64,000 bases of DNA from Isoperla grammatica (Eukaryota; Arthropoda; Insecta; Plecoptera; Perlodidae), in contig CAMDTW010000522.1 of assembly GCA_945910005.1 (NCBI GenBank), forward strand, positions 18,001 through 82,000, written 5' to 3'. Position 1 is the stretch's first letter. Each line of letters starts with the position of its first letter. Below are positions 1 through 13,208 of this stretch, in pieces. Under the pieces are notes generated by a model, which was not told where the DNA came from, did not search any database, and worked only from the letters and a program-made list of their open reading frames with translations. Made by a program: the position numbers and the translations under genes.

Positions 1-111
1 CAAGGAGGAGGTACAGACATGGCTCGTATGATAAGCAGGGCTCTATGTACCATTACATTACAGCATTGACTACTCGCCTGTGACGTGATGAGCGCAGTAA
101 GGGACAGTCAA
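1..111 (+). repeat. Reference unit of the satellite
   Basis: This first unit matches the consensus and sets the unit coordinates used elsewhere. Landmarks: purine tract AAGGAGGAGG at 2-11; ATG at 19-21; inverted repeat GGTACA (10-15) / TGTACC (46-51); short direct repeat CATTACATTACA near 51-62; second inverted repeat TTGACT (66-71) / AGTCAA (106-111); CRE-like TGACGTGA at 81-88; four CpGs at 25-26, 75-76, 84-85 and 93-94. Forward frame 1 has one TGA (67-69), forward frame 3 has one TGA (81-83), and forward frame 2 has five stops. On the reverse strand one frame has a single TGA, one a single TAA and one three stops. No internal sub-repeat divides the unit, so 111 bp is the basic period. Confidence 0.95.
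3..69 (+). other. Purine tract plus 16-codon ORF, present in nearly every unit
   Basis: In the reference unit AGGAGG ends 7 nt before an ATG, and the frame then runs 16 codons (MARMISRALCTITLQH) to TGA at 67-69. The arrangement looks like a bacterial Shine-Dalgarno site with good spacing, and it recurs in almost all 576 units. A few units lose the ATG (T20A at 11231 and 13561) or alter the purine tract (A6G, A6T). The common variants in this frame mix silent changes (T42C, T48C) with replacements (A34G S-to-G, A17T D-to-V), so there is no sign of protein constraint. I see no convincing promoter: TTGACT at 66-71 has no -10 box at the right distance, and TATGAT at 27-32 has no -35. It is most likely coincidental and is not called as a gene. 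Confidence 0.2.
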
Positions 112-3100
112 CAAGGAGGAGGTACAGACATGGCTCGTATGATAAGCAGTGCTCTATGTACCATTACATTACAGCATTGACTACTCGCCTGTGACGTGAT
201 GAGCGCAGTAAGGGACAGTCAACAAGGAGGAGGTACAGACATGGCTCGTATGATAAGCAGGGCCCTATGTACCATTACATTACAGCATTGACTACTCGCC
301 TGTGACGTGATGAGCGCAGTAAGGGACAGTCAACAAGGAGGAGGTACAGACATGGCTCGTATGATAAGCAGGGCTCTATGTACCATTACATTACAGCATT
401 GACTACTCGCCTGTGACGTGATGAGCGCAGTAAGGGACAGTCAACAAGGAGGAGGTACAGACATGGCTCGTATGATAAGCAGGGCCCTATGTACCATTAC
501 ATTACAGCATTGACTACTCGCCTGTGACGTGATGAGCGCAGTAAGGGACAGTCAACAAGGAGGAGGTACAGACATGGCTCGTATGATAAGCAGGGCTCTA
601 TGTACCATTACATTACAGCATTGACTACTCGCCTGTGACGTGATGAGCGCAGTAAGGGACAGTCAACAAGGAGGAGGTACAGTCATGGCTCGTATGATAA
701 GCAGGGCTCTATGTACCATTACATTACAGCATTGACTACTCGCCTGTGACGTGATGAGCGCAGTAAGGGACAGTCAACAAGGAGGAGGTACAGACATGGC
801 TCGTATGATAAGCAGGGCTCTATGTACCATTACATTACAGCATTGACTACTCGCCTGTGACGTGATGAGCGCAGCAAGGGACAGTCAACAAGGAGGAGGT
901 ACAGACATGGCTCGTATGATAAGCAGGGCTCTATGTACCATTACATTACAGCATTGACTACTCGCCTGTGACGTGATGAGCGCAGTAAGGGACAGTCAAC
1001 AAGGAGGAGGTACAGACATGGCTCGTATGATAAGCAGGGCTCTATGTACCATTACATTACAGCATTGACTACTCGCCTGTGACGTGATGAGCGCAGTAAG
1101 GGACAGTCAACAAGGAGGAGGTACAGACATGGCTCGTATGATAAGCAGGGCTCTATGTACCATTACATTACAGCATTGACTACTCGCCTGTGACGTGATG
1201 AGCGCAGTAAGGGACAGTCAACAAGGAGGAGGTACAGTCATGGCTCGTATGATAAGCAGGGCTCTATGTACCATTACATTACAGCATTGACTACTCGCCT
1301 GTGACGTGATGAGCGCAGTAAGGGACAGTCAACAAGGAGGAGGTACAGACATGGCTCGTATGATAAGCAGGGCTCTATGTACCATTACATTACAGCATTG
1401 ACTACTCGCCTGTGACGTGATGAGCGCAGTAAGGGACAGTCAACAAGGAGGAGGTACAGACATGGCTCGTATGATAAGCAGGGCTCTATGTACCATTACA
1501 TTACAGCATTGACTACTCGCCTGTGACGTGATGAGCGCAGTAAGGGACAGTCAACAAGGAGGAGGTACAGACATGGCTCGTATGATAAGCAGGGCTCTAT
1601 GTACCATTACATTACAGCATTGACTACTCGCCTGTGACGTGATGAGCGCAGTAAGGGACAGTCAACAAGGAGGAGGTACAGACATGGCTCGTATGATAAG
1701 CAGGGCCCTATGTACCATTACATTACAGCATTGACTACTCGCCTGTGACGTGATGAGCGCAGTAAGGGTCAGTCAACAAGGAGGAGGTACAGACATGGCT
1801 CGTATGATAAGCAGGGCTCTATGTACCATTACATTACAGCATTGACTACTCGCCTGTGACGTGATGAGCGCAGTAAGGGTCAGTCAACAAGGAGGAGGTA
1901 CAGACATGGCTCGTATGATAAGCAGGGCTCTATGTACCATTACATTACAGCATTGACTACTCGCCTGTGACGTGATGAGCGCAGTAAGGGACAGTCAACA
2001 AGGAGGAGGTTCAGACATGGCTCGTATGATAAGCAGGGCTCTATGTACCATTACATTACAGCATTGACTACTCGCCTGTGACGTGATGAGCGCAGTAAGG
2101 GACAGTCAACAAGGAGGAGGTACAGACATGGCTCGTATGATAGGCAGGGCTCTATGTACCATTACATTACAGCATTGACTACTCGCCTGTGACGTGATGA
2201 GCGCAGTAAGGGACAGTCAACAAGGAGGAGGTACAGACATGGCTCGTATGATAAGCAGGGCTCTATGTACCATTACATTACAGCATTGACTACTCGCCTG
2301 TGACGTGATGAGCGCAGTAAGGGACAGTCAACAAGGAGGAGGTACAGACATGGCTCGTATGATAAGCAGGGCTCTATGTACCATTACATTACAGCATTGA
2401 CTACTCGCCTGTGACGTGATGAGCGCAGTAAGGGACAGTCAACAAGGAGGAGGTACAGACATGGCTCGTATGATAAGCAGGGCTCTATGTACCATTACAT
2501 TACAGCATTGACTACTCGCCTGTGACGTGATGAGCGCAGTAAGGGTCAGTCAACAAGGAGGAGGTACAGACATGGCTCGTATGATAAGCAGGGCTCTATG
2601 TACCATTACATTACAGCATTGACTACTCGCCTGTGACGTGATGAGCGCAGTAAGGGACAGTCAACAAGGAGGAGGTACAGACATGGCTCGTATGATAAGC
2701 AGGGCTCTATGTACCATTACATTACAGCATTGACTACTCGCCTGTGACGTGATGAGCGCAGTAAGGGACAGTCAACAAGGAGGAGGTACAGACATGGCTC
2801 GTATGATAAGCAGGGCTCTATGTACCATTACATTACAGCATTGACTACTCGCCTGTGACGTGATGAGCGCAGTAAGGGACAGTCAACAAGGAGGAGGTAC
2901 AGACATGGCTCGTATGATAAGCAGGGCTCTATGTACCATTACATTACAGCATTGACTACTCGCCTGTGACGTGATGAGCGCAGTAAGGGACAGTCAACAA
3001 GGAGGAGGTACAGACATGGCTCGTATGATAAGCAGGGCTCTATGTACCATTACATTACAGCATTGACTACTCGCCTGTGACGTGATGAGCGCAGTAAGGG

Positions 3101-6100
3101 ACAGTCAACAAGGAGGAGGTACAGACATGGCTCGTATGATAAGCAGGGCTCTATGTACCATTACATTACAGCATTGACTACTCGCCTGTGACGTGATGAG
3201 CGCAGTAAGGGACAGTCAACAAGGAGGAGGTACAGTCATGGCTCGTATGATAAGCAGGGCTCTATGTACCATTACATTACAGCATTGACTACTCGCCTGT
3301 GACGTGATGAGCGCAGTAAGGGACTGTCAACAAGGAGGAGGTACAGACATGGCTCGTATGATAGGCAGGGCTCTATGTACCATTACATTACAGCATTGAC
3401 TACTCGCCTGTGACGTGATGAGCGCAGTAAGGGACAGTCAACAAGGAGGAGGTACAGACATGGCTCGTATGATAAGCAGGGCCCTATGTACCATTACATT
3501 ACAGCATTGACTACTCGCCTGTGACGTGATGAGCGCAGTAAGGGACAGTCAACAAGGAGGAGGTACAGACATGGCTCGTATGATAGGCAGGGCTCTATGT
3601 ACCATTACATTACAGCATTGACTACTCGCCTGTGACGTGATGAGCGCAGTAAGGGACAGTCAACAAGGAGGAGGTACAGACATGGCTCGTATGATAAGCA
3701 GGGCTCTATGTACCATTACATTACAGCATTGACTACTCGCCTGTGACGTGATGAGCGCAGTAAGGGACAGTCAACAAGGAGGAGGTACAGACATGGCTCG
3801 TATGATAAGCAGGGCTCTATGTACCATTACATTACAGCATTGACTACTCGCCTGTGACGTGATGAGCGCAGTAAGGGACAGTCAACAAGGAGGAGGTACA
3901 GACATGGCTCGTATGATAAGCAGGGCTCTATGCACCATTACATTACAGCATTGACTACTCGCCTGTGACGTGATGAGCGCAGTAAGGGACAGTCAACAAG
4001 GAGGAGGTACAGACATGGCTCGTATGATAAGCAGGGCTCTATGTACCATTACATTACAGCATTGACTACTTGCCTGTGACGTGATGAGCGCAGTAAGGGA
4101 CAGTCAACAAGGAGGAGGTACAGACATGGCTCGTATGATAAGCAGGGCTCTATGTACCATTACATTACAGCATTGACTACTCGCCTGTGACGTGATGAGC
4201 GCAGTAAGGGACAGTCAACAAGGAGGAGGTACAGACATGGCTCGTATGATAAGCAGGGCTCTATGTACCATTACATTACAGCATTGACTACTCGCCTGTG
4301 ACGTGATGAGCGCAGTAAGGGACAGTCAACAAGGAGGAGGTACAGACATGGCTCGTATGATAAGCAGGGCTCTATGTACCATTACATTACAGCATTGACT
4401 ACTCGCCTGTGACGTGATGAGCGCAGTAAGGGACAGTCAACAAGGAGGAGGTACAGACATGGCTCGTATGATAAGCAGGGCTCTATGTACCATTACATTA
4501 CAGCATTGACTACTCGCCTGTGACGTGATGAGCGCAGTAAGAGACAGTCAACAAGGAGGAGGTACAGACATGGCTCGTATGATAAGCAGGGCTCTATGTA
4601 CCATTACATTACAGCATTGACTACTCGCCTGTGACGTGATGAGCGCAGTAAGGGTCAGTCAACAAGGAGGAGGTACAGACATGGCTCGTATGATAAGCAG
4701 GGCTCTATGTACCATTACATTACAGCATTGACTACTCGCCTGTGACGTGATGAGCGCAGTAAGGGACAGTCAACAAGGAGGAGGTACAGACATGGCTCGT
4801 ATGATAAGCAGGGCTCTAAGTACCATTACATTACAGCATTGACTACTCGCCTGTGACGTGATGAGCGCAGTAAGGGCCAGTCAACAAGGAGGAGGTACAG
4901 ACATGGCTCGTATGATAAGCAGGGCTCTATGTACCATTACATTACAGCATTGACTACTCGCCTGTGACGTGATGAGCGCAGTAAGGGTCAGTCAACAAGG
5001 AGGAGGTACAGACATGGCTCGTATGATAAGCAGGGCTCTATGTACCATTACATTACAGCATTGACTACTCGCCTGTGACGTGATGAGCGCAGTAAGGGAC
5101 AGTCAACAAGGAGGAGGTACAGACATGGCTCGTATGATAAGCAGGGCTCTATGTACCATTACATTACAGCATTGACTACTCGCCTGTGACGTGATGAGCG
5201 CAGTAAGGGACAGTCAACAAGGAGGAGGTACAGACATGGCTCGTATGATAGGCAGGGCTCTATGTACCATTACATTACAGCATTGACTACTCGCCTGTGA
5301 CGTGATGAGCGCAGTAAGGGACAGTCAACAAGGAGGAGGTACAGACATGGCTCGTATGATAAGCAGGGCTCTATGTACCATTACATTACAGCATTGACTA
5401 CTCGCCTGTGTCGTGATGAGCGCAGTAAGGGACAGTCAACAAGGAGGAGGTACAGACATGGCTCGTATGATAAGCAGGGCCCTATGTACCATTACATTAC
5501 AGCATTGACTACTCGCCTGTGACGTGATGAGCGCAGTAAGAGACAGTCAACAAGGAGGAGGTACAGACATGGCTCGTATGATAAGCAGGGCTCTATGTAC
5601 CATTACATTACAGCATTGACTACTCGCCTGTGTCGTGATGAGCGCAGTAAGGGACAGTCAACAAGGAGGAGGTACAGACATGGCTCGTATGATAAGCAGG
5701 GCCCTATGTACCATTACATTACAGCATTGACTACTCGCCTGTGACGTGATGAGCGCAGTAAGGGACAGTCAACAAGGAGGAGGTACAGACATGGCTCGTA
5801 TGATAAGCAGGGCTCTATGTACCATTACATTACAGCATTGACTACTCGCCTGTGACGTGATGAGCGCAGTAAGGGACAGTCAACAAGGAGGAGGTACAGA
5901 CATGGCTCGTATGATAAGCAGGGCCCTATGTACCATTACATTACAGCATTGACTACTCGCCTGTGACGTGATGAGCGCAGTAAGGGACAGTCAACAAGGA
6001 GGAGGTACAGACATGGCTCGTATGATAAGCAGGGCTCTATGTACCATTACATTACAGCATTGACTACTCGCCTGTGACGTGATGAGCGCAGTAAGGGACA

Positions 6101-6593
6101 GTCAACAAGGAGGAGGTACAGACATGGCTCGTATGATAAGCAGGGCTCTATGTACCATTACATTACAGCATTGACTACTCGCCTGTGACGTGATGAGCGC
6201 AGTAAGGGACAGTCAACAAGGAGGAGGTACAGACATGGCTCGTATGATAAGCAGGGCCCTATGTACCATTACATTACAGCATTGACTACTCGCCTGTGAC
6301 GTGATGAGCGCAGTAAGGGACAGTCAACAAGGAGGAGGTACAGACATGGCTCGTATGATAAGCAGGGCTCTATGTACCATTACATTACAGCATTGACTAC
6401 TCGCCTGTGACGTGATGAGCGCAGTAAGGGACAGTCAACAAGGAGGAGGTACAGACATGGCTCGTATGATAGGCAGGGCTCTATGTACCATTACATTACA
6501 GCATTGACTACTCGCCTGTGACGTGATGAGCGCAGTAAGGGACAGTCAACAAGGAGGAGGTACAGACATGGCTCGTATGATAAGCAGGGCTCT

Positions 6594-6854
6594 ATGTACC
6601 ATTACATTACAGCATTGACTACTCGCCTGTGTCGTGATGAGCGCAGTAAGGGACAGTCAACAAGGAGGAGGTACAGACATGGCTCGTATGATAGGCAGGG
6701 CTCTATGTACCATTACATTACAGCATTGACTACTCGCCTGTGTCGTGATGAGCGCAGTAAGGGACAGTCAACAAGGAGGAGGTACAGACATGGCTCGTAT
6801 GATAAGCAGGGCTCTATGTACCATTACATTACAGCATTGACTACTCGCCTGTGA
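6594..6854 (+). other. Repeat-derived ORF of 86 codons, probably not a gene
   Basis: The frame starts at the ATG inside the CTCTATGTACC segment (unit positions 45-47) and gives a 37-residue repeating peptide (MYHYITALTTRLCRDERSKG then QSTRRRYRHGSYDKQGS). In the consensus this frame stops at TGA (unit 81-83). Here A83T turns TGA into TGT (Cys) in two consecutive units, so the frame runs to the TGA at 6852-6854. The one internal K-to-R difference is the A34G variant. The ATG has no purine tract at usable distance: the AGGAGG lies more than 30 nt upstream. The product is basic, low in complexity, and has no recognisable domain, signal peptide or membrane segment. I read it as a by-product of a 111-bp period divisible by three. 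Confidence 0.1.
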
Positions 6855-9800
6855 CGTGATGAGCGCAGTAAGGGACAGTCAACAAGGAGGAGGTACAGAC
6901 ATGGCTCGTATGATAAGCAGGGCTCTATGTACCATTACATTACAGCATTGACTACTCGCCTGTGACGTGATGAGCGCAGTAAGGGACAGTCAACAAGGAG
7001 GAGGTACAGACATGGCTCGTATGATAAGCAGGGCTCTATGTACCATTACATTACAGCATTGACTACTCGCCTGTGACGTGATGAGCGCAGTAAGGGACAG
7101 TCAACAAGGAGGAGGTACAGACATGGCTCGTATGATAAGCAGGGCCCTATGTACCATTACATTACAGCATTGACTACTCGCCTGTGACGTGATGAGCGCA
7201 GTAAGGGACAGTCAACAAGGAGGAGGTACAGACATGGCTCGTATGATAAGCAGGGCTCTATGTACCATTACATTACAGCATTGACTACTCGCCTGTGACG
7301 TGATGAGCGCAGTAAGGGACAGTCAACAAGGAGGAGGTACAGACATGGCTCGTATGATAGGCAGGGCTCTATGTACCATTACATTACAGCATTGACTACT
7401 CGCCTGTGACGTGATGAGCGCAGTAAGGGACAGTCAACAAGGAGGAGGTACAGACATGGCTCGTATGATAAGCATGGCTCTATGTACCATTACATTACAG
7501 CATTGACTACTCGCCTGTGACGTGATGAGCGCAGTAAGGGACAGTCAACAAGGAGGAGGTACAGACATGGCTCGTATGATAAGCAGGGCTCTATGTACCA
7601 TTACATTACAGCATTGACTACTCGCCTGTGACGTGATGAGCGCAGTAAGGGACAGTCAACAAGGAGGAGGTACAGACATGGCTCGTATGATAAGCAGGGC
7701 TCTATGTACCATTACATTACAGCATTGACTACTCGCCTGTGACGTGATGAGCGCAGTAAGGGACCGTCAACAAGGAGGAGGTACAGACATGGCTCGTATG
7801 ATAAGCAGGGCTCTATGTACCATTACATTACAGCATTGACTACTCGCCTGTGACGTGATGAGTGCAGTAAGGGACAGTCAACAAGGAGGAGGTACAGACA
7901 TGGCTCGTATGATAAGCAGGGCTCTATGTACCATTACATTACAGCATTGACTACTCGCCTGTGACGTGATGAGCGCAGTAAGGGACAGTCAACAAGGAGG
8001 AGGTACAGACATGGCTCGTATGATAAGCAGGGCTCTATGTACCATTACATTACAGCATTGACTACTCGCCTGTGACGTGATGAGCGCAGTAAGGGACAGT
8101 CAACAAGGAGGAGGTACAGACATGGCTCGTATGATAAGCAGGGCCCTATGTACCATTACATTACAGCATTGACTACTCGCCTGTGACGTGATGAGCGCAG
8201 TAAGGGACAGTCAACAAGGAGGAGGTACAGACATGGCTCGTATGATAAGCAGGGCTATATGTACTATTACATTACAGCATTGACTACTCGCCTGTGACGT
8301 GATGAGCGCAGTAAGGGACAGTCAACAAGGAGGAGGTACAGACATGGCTCGTATGATAAGCAGGGCTCTATGTACCATTACATTACAGCATTGACTACTC
8401 GCCTGTGACGTGATGAGCGCAGTAAGGGACAGTCAACAAGGAGGAGGTACAGACATGGCTCGTATGATAGGCAGGGCTCTATGTACCATTACATTACAGC
8501 ATTGACTACTCGCCTGTGACGTGATGAGCGCAGTAAGGGACAGTCAACAAGGAGGAGGTACAGACATGGCTCGTATGATAGGCAGGGCTCTATGTACCAT
8601 TACATTACAGCATTGACTACTCGCCTGTGACGTGATGAGCGCAGCAAGGGACAGTCAACAAGGAGGAGGTACAGACATGGCTCGTATGATAAGCAGGGCT
8701 CTATGTACCATTACATTACAGCATTGACTACTCGCCTGTGACGTGATGAGCGCAGTAAGGGACAGTCAACAAGAAGGAGGTACAGACATGGCTCGTATGA
8801 TAAGCAGGGCTCTATGTACCATTACATAACAGCATTGACTACTCGCCTGTGACGTGATGAGCGCAGTAAGGGACAGTCAACAAGGAGGAGGTACAGACAT
8901 GGCTCGTATGATAAGCAGGGCTCTATGTACCATTACATTACAGCATTGACTACTCGCCTGTGACGTGATGAGCGCAGTAAGGGACAGTCAACAAGGAGGA
9001 GGTACAGACATGGCTCGTATGATAAGCAGGGCTCTATGTACCATTACATTACAGCATTGACTACTCGCCTGTGACGTGATGAGCGCAGTAAGGGACAGTC
9101 AACAAGGAGGAGGTACAGACATGGCTCGTATGATAAGCAGGGCTCTATGCACCATTACATTACAGCATTGACTACTCGCCTGTGACGTGATGAGCGCAGT
9201 AAGGGACAGTCAACAAGGAGGAGGTACAGACATGGCTCGTATGATAAGCAGGGCTCTATGTACCATTACATTACAGCATTGACTACTCGCCTGTGACGTG
9301 ATGAGCGCAGTAAGGGACAGTCAACAAGGAGGAGGTACAGACATGGCTCGTATGATAAGCAGGGCTCTATGTACCATTACATTACAGCATTGACTACTCG
9401 CCTGTGACGTGATGAGCGCAGTAAGGGACAGTCAACAAGGAGGAGGTACAGACATGGCGCGTATGATAAGCAGGGCTCTATGTACCATTACATTACAGCA
9501 TTGACTACTCGCCTGTGACGTGATGAGCGCAGTAAGGGACAGTCAACAAGGAGGAGGTACAGACATGGCTCGTATGATAAGCAGGGCTCTATGTACCATT
9601 ACATTACAGCATTGACTACTCGCCTGTGACGTGATGAGCGCAGTAAGGGACAGTCAACAAGGAGGAGGTACAGACATGGCTCGTATGATAAGCAGGGCCC
9701 TATGTACCATTACATTACAGCATTGACTACTCGCCTGTGACGTGATGAGCGCAGTAAGGGACAGTCAACAAGGAGGAGGTACAGACATGGCTCGTATGAT

Positions 9801-10878
9801 AAGCAGGGCTCTATGTACCATTACATTACAGCATTGACTACTCGCCTGTGACGTGATGAGCGCAGTAAGGGACAGTCAACAAGGAGGAGGTACAGACATG
9901 GCTCGTATGATAAGCAGGGCCCTATGTACCATTACATTACAGCATTGACTACTCGCCTGTGACGTGATGAGCGCAGTAAGGGACAGTCAACAAGGAGGAG
10001 GTACAGACATGGCTCGTATGATAAGCAGGGCTCTATGTACCATTACATTACAGCATTGACTACTCGCCTGTGACGTGATGAGCGCAGTAAGGGACAGTCA
10101 ACAAGGAGGAGGTACAGACATGGCTCGTATGATAAGCAGGGCTCTATGTACCATTACATTACAGCATTGACTACTCGCCTGTGACGTGATGAGCGCAGTA
10201 AGGGACAGTCAACAAGGAGGAGGTACAGACATGGCTCGTATGATAAGCAGGGCTCTATGTACCATTACATTACAGCATTGACTACTCGCCTGTGACGTGA
10301 TGAGCGCAGTAAGGGACAGTCAACAAGGAGGAGGTATAGACATGGCTCGTATGATAAGCAGGGCCCTATGTACCATTACATTACAGCATTGACTACTCGC
10401 CTGTGACGTGATGAGCGCAGTAAGGGTCAGTCAACAAGGAGGAGGTACAGACATGGCTCGTATGATAAGCAGGGCTCTATGTACCATTACATTACAGCAT
10501 TGACTACTCGCCTGTGACGTGATGAGCGCAGTAAGGGTCAGTCAACAAGGAGGAGGTACAGACATGGCTCGTATGATAAGCAGGGCTCTATGTACCATTA
10601 CATTACAGCATTGACTACTCGCCTGTGACGTGATGAGCGCAGTAAGGGACAGTCAACAAGGAGGAGGTACAGACATGGCTCGTATGATAAGCAGGGCTCT
10701 ATGTACCATTACATTACAGCATTGACTACTCGCCTGTGACGTGATGAGCGCAGTAAGGGACAGTCAACAAGGAGGAGGTACAGACATGGCTCGTATGATA
10801 AGCAGGGCTCTATGTACCATTACATTACAGCATTGACTACTCGCCTGTGACGTGATGAGCGCAGTAAGGGTCAGTCAA

Positions 10879-13208
10879 CAAGGAGGAGGTACAGACATGG
10901 CTCGTATGATAAGCAGGGCCCTATGTACCATTACATTACAGCATTGACTACTCGCCTGTGACGTGATGAGCGCAGTAAGGGACAGTCAACAAGGAGGAGG
11001 TACAGACATGGCTCGTATGATAAGCAGGGCTCTATGTACCATTACATTACAGCATTGACTACTCGCCTGTGACGTGATGAGCGCAGTAAGGGACAGTCAA
11101 CAAGGAGGAGGTACAGACATGGCTCGTATGATAAGCAGGGCTCTATGTACCATTACATTACAGCATTGACTACTCGCCTGTGACGTGATGAGCGCAGTAA
11201 GGGACAGTCAACAAGGAGGAGGTACAGACAAGGCTCGTATGATAAGCAGGGCTCTATTTACCATTACATTACAGCATTGACTACTCGCCTGTGACGTGAT
11301 GAGCGCAGTAAGGGACAGTCAACAAGGAGGAGGTACAGACATGGCTCGTATGATAAGCAGGGCTCTATGTACCATTACATTACAGCATTGACTACTCGCC
11401 TGTGACGTGATGAGCGCAGTAAGGGACAGTCAACAAGGAGGAGGTACAGACATGGCTCGTATGATAAGCAGGGCTCTATGCACCATTACATTACAGCATT
11501 GACTACTCGCCTGTGACGTGATGAGCGCAGTGAGGGACAGTCAACAAGGAGGAGGTACAGACATGGCTCGTATGATAAGCAGGGCTCTATGTACCATTAC
11601 ATTACAGCATTGACTACTCGCCTGTGACGTGATGAGCGCAGTAAGGGACAGTCAACAAGGAGGAGGTACAGACATGGCTCGTATGATAAGCAGGGCTCTA
11701 TGTACCATTACATTACAGCATTGACTACTCGCCTGTGACGTGATGAGCGCAGCAAGGGACAGTCAACAAGGAGGAGGTACAGACATGGCTCGTATGATAA
11801 GCAGGGCTCTATGTACCATTACATTACAGCATTGACTACTCGCCTGTGACGTGATGAGCGCAGTAAGGGACAGTCAACAAGGAGGAGGTACAGACATGGC
11901 TCGTATGATAAGCAGGGCCTATGTACCATTACATTACAGCATTGACTACTCGCCTGTGACGTGATGAGCGCAGTAAGGGACAGTCAACAAGGAGGAGGTA
12001 CAGACATGGCTCGTATGATAAGCAGGGCTCTATGTACCATTACATTACAGCATTGACTACTCGCCTGTGACGTGATGAGCGCAGTAAGGGACAGTCAACA
12101 AGGAGGAGGTACAGACATGGCTCGTATGATAAGCAGGGCTCTATGTACCATTACATTACAGCATTGACTACTCGCCTGTGACGTGATGAGCGCAGTAAGG
12201 GACAGTCAACAAGGAGGAGGTACAGACATGGCTCGTATGATAAGCAGGGCTCTATGTACCATTACATTACAGCATTGACTACTCGCCTGTGACGTGATGA
12301 GCGCAGTAAGGGACAGTCAACAAGGAGGAGGTACAGTCATGGCTCGTATGATAAGCAGGGCTCTATGTACCATTACATTACAGCATTGACTACTCGCCTG
12401 TGACGTGATGAGCGCAGTAAGGGACAGTCAACAAGGAGGATGTACAGACATGGCTCGTATGATAAGCAGGGCTCTATGTACCATTACATTACAGCATTGA
12501 CTACTCGCCTGTGACGTGATGAGCGCAGTAAGGGACAGTCAACAAGGAGGAGGTACAGACATGGCTCGTATGATAAGCAGGGCTCTATGTACCATTACAT
12601 TACAGCATTGACTACTCGCCTGTGACGTGATGAGCGCAGTAAGGGACAGTCAACAAGGGGGAGGTACAGACATGGCTCGTATGATAAGCAGGGCTCTAAG
12701 TACCATTACATTACAGCATTGACTACTCGCCTGTGTCGTGATGAGCGCAGTAAGAGACAGTCAACAAGGAGGAGGTACAGACATGGCTCGTATGATAAGC
12801 AGGGCTCTATGTACCATTACATTACAGCATTGACTACTCGCCTGTGACGTGATGAGCGCAGTAAGGGACAGTCAACAAGGAGGAGGTACAGACATGGCTC
12901 GTATGATAAGCAGGGCCCTATGCACCATTACATTACAGCATTGACTACTCGCCTGTGACGTGATGAGCGCAGTAAGGGACAGTCAACAAGGAGGAGGTAC
13001 AGACATGGCTCGTATGATAAGCAGGGCTCTATGTACCATTACATTACAGCATTGACTACTCGCCTGTGACGTGATGAGCGCAGTAAGGGACAGTCAACAA
13101 GGAGGAGGTACAGACATGGCTCGTATGATAAGCAGGGCTCTATGTACCATTACATTACAGCATTGACTACTCGCCTGTGACGTGATGAGCGCAGTAAGGG
13201 ACAGTCAA
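10879..13208 (+). repeat. 21-unit local duplication, first copy
   Basis: T42C at 10920, the T20A plus G47T unit at 11231 and T48C at 11481 each recur 2330 bp later (13250, 13561, 13811). That is 21 units less the single base deleted near 11919, which lies inside this copy. Further right, the highly marked unit starting at 12654 (A6G, T46A, A83T, G102A) and the T42C plus T48C unit (12917) recur only 12 units later. This copy therefore retains nine units that the second lacks. Private changes here include A99G (near 11532), T98C (near 11753) and G11T (near 12441). Confidence 0.85.
11911..11925 (+). other. Single-base deletion in a unit
   Basis: The segment usually reading GGGCTCTATG or GGGCCCTATG reads GGGCCTATG here, giving a 110-bp unit. 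All downstream unit starts shift by -1 relative to a strict 111-bp ladder from position 1. It is one of only four length changes in the window that are not whole units. Confidence 0.9.

Larger units (their letters stand above)
1..10545 (+). repeat. Segmental duplication, copy A (window edge to about 10.5 kb)
   Basis: Rare unit variants here recur in the same order in 22200-32189. Matched pairs include G39T 150/22349, T42C 264/22463, T98C 875/22741, A17T 1238/23104, A104T 1769 and 1880/23857 and 23968, A13T 2011/24099, A34G 2143/24231, A104T 2546/24634, T48C 3933/27020, C75T 4071/27158, G102A 4541/27628, A104C 4876/28185, G38T in the unit near 7474/30117, C93T 7863/30506, the paired changes in the unit near 8257/30900, G4A 8774/31528, T59A 8828/31582, and A104T 10427 and 10538/32071 and 32182. 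Offsets step among 200, 197, 199, 208, 210, 204, 205 and 195 units, so whole units were gained or lost in one copy or the other. Copy A probably extends left of the window. Confidence 0.9.

Noticed and set aside
81..88. CRE/bZIP-type site TGACGTGA in every unit
   Set aside because: A single eight-base near-match is expected by chance. A83T removes it in many units, and nothing indicates a regulatory role.
85..91. Box C (GTGATGA) of a tandem snoRNA gene cluster
   Set aside because: The motif is a perfect box C, but the consensus unit has no CTGA box D on the same strand and no terminal stem, so a snoRNA is not supported.
66..94. Bacterial promoter starting at TTGACT
   Set aside because: No -10-like hexamer lies 16-18 bp downstream. 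The TATGAT at 27-32 of the unit has no matching -35.
1..111. tRNA, 5S or spliced-leader gene repeat
   Set aside because: I find no A-box/B-box pair, no T-rich terminator and no recognisable spliced-leader exon. The 111-bp unit leaves no room for a gene plus spacer of those kinds.
6594..6854. Protein-coding gene for a basic 37-residue repeat protein (also at 29237 and 56431)
   Set aside because: The frame is open only because TGA became TGT in adjacent satellite units. There is no start context, no domain and no silent-change bias, and the same frame is closed in nearly all other units.
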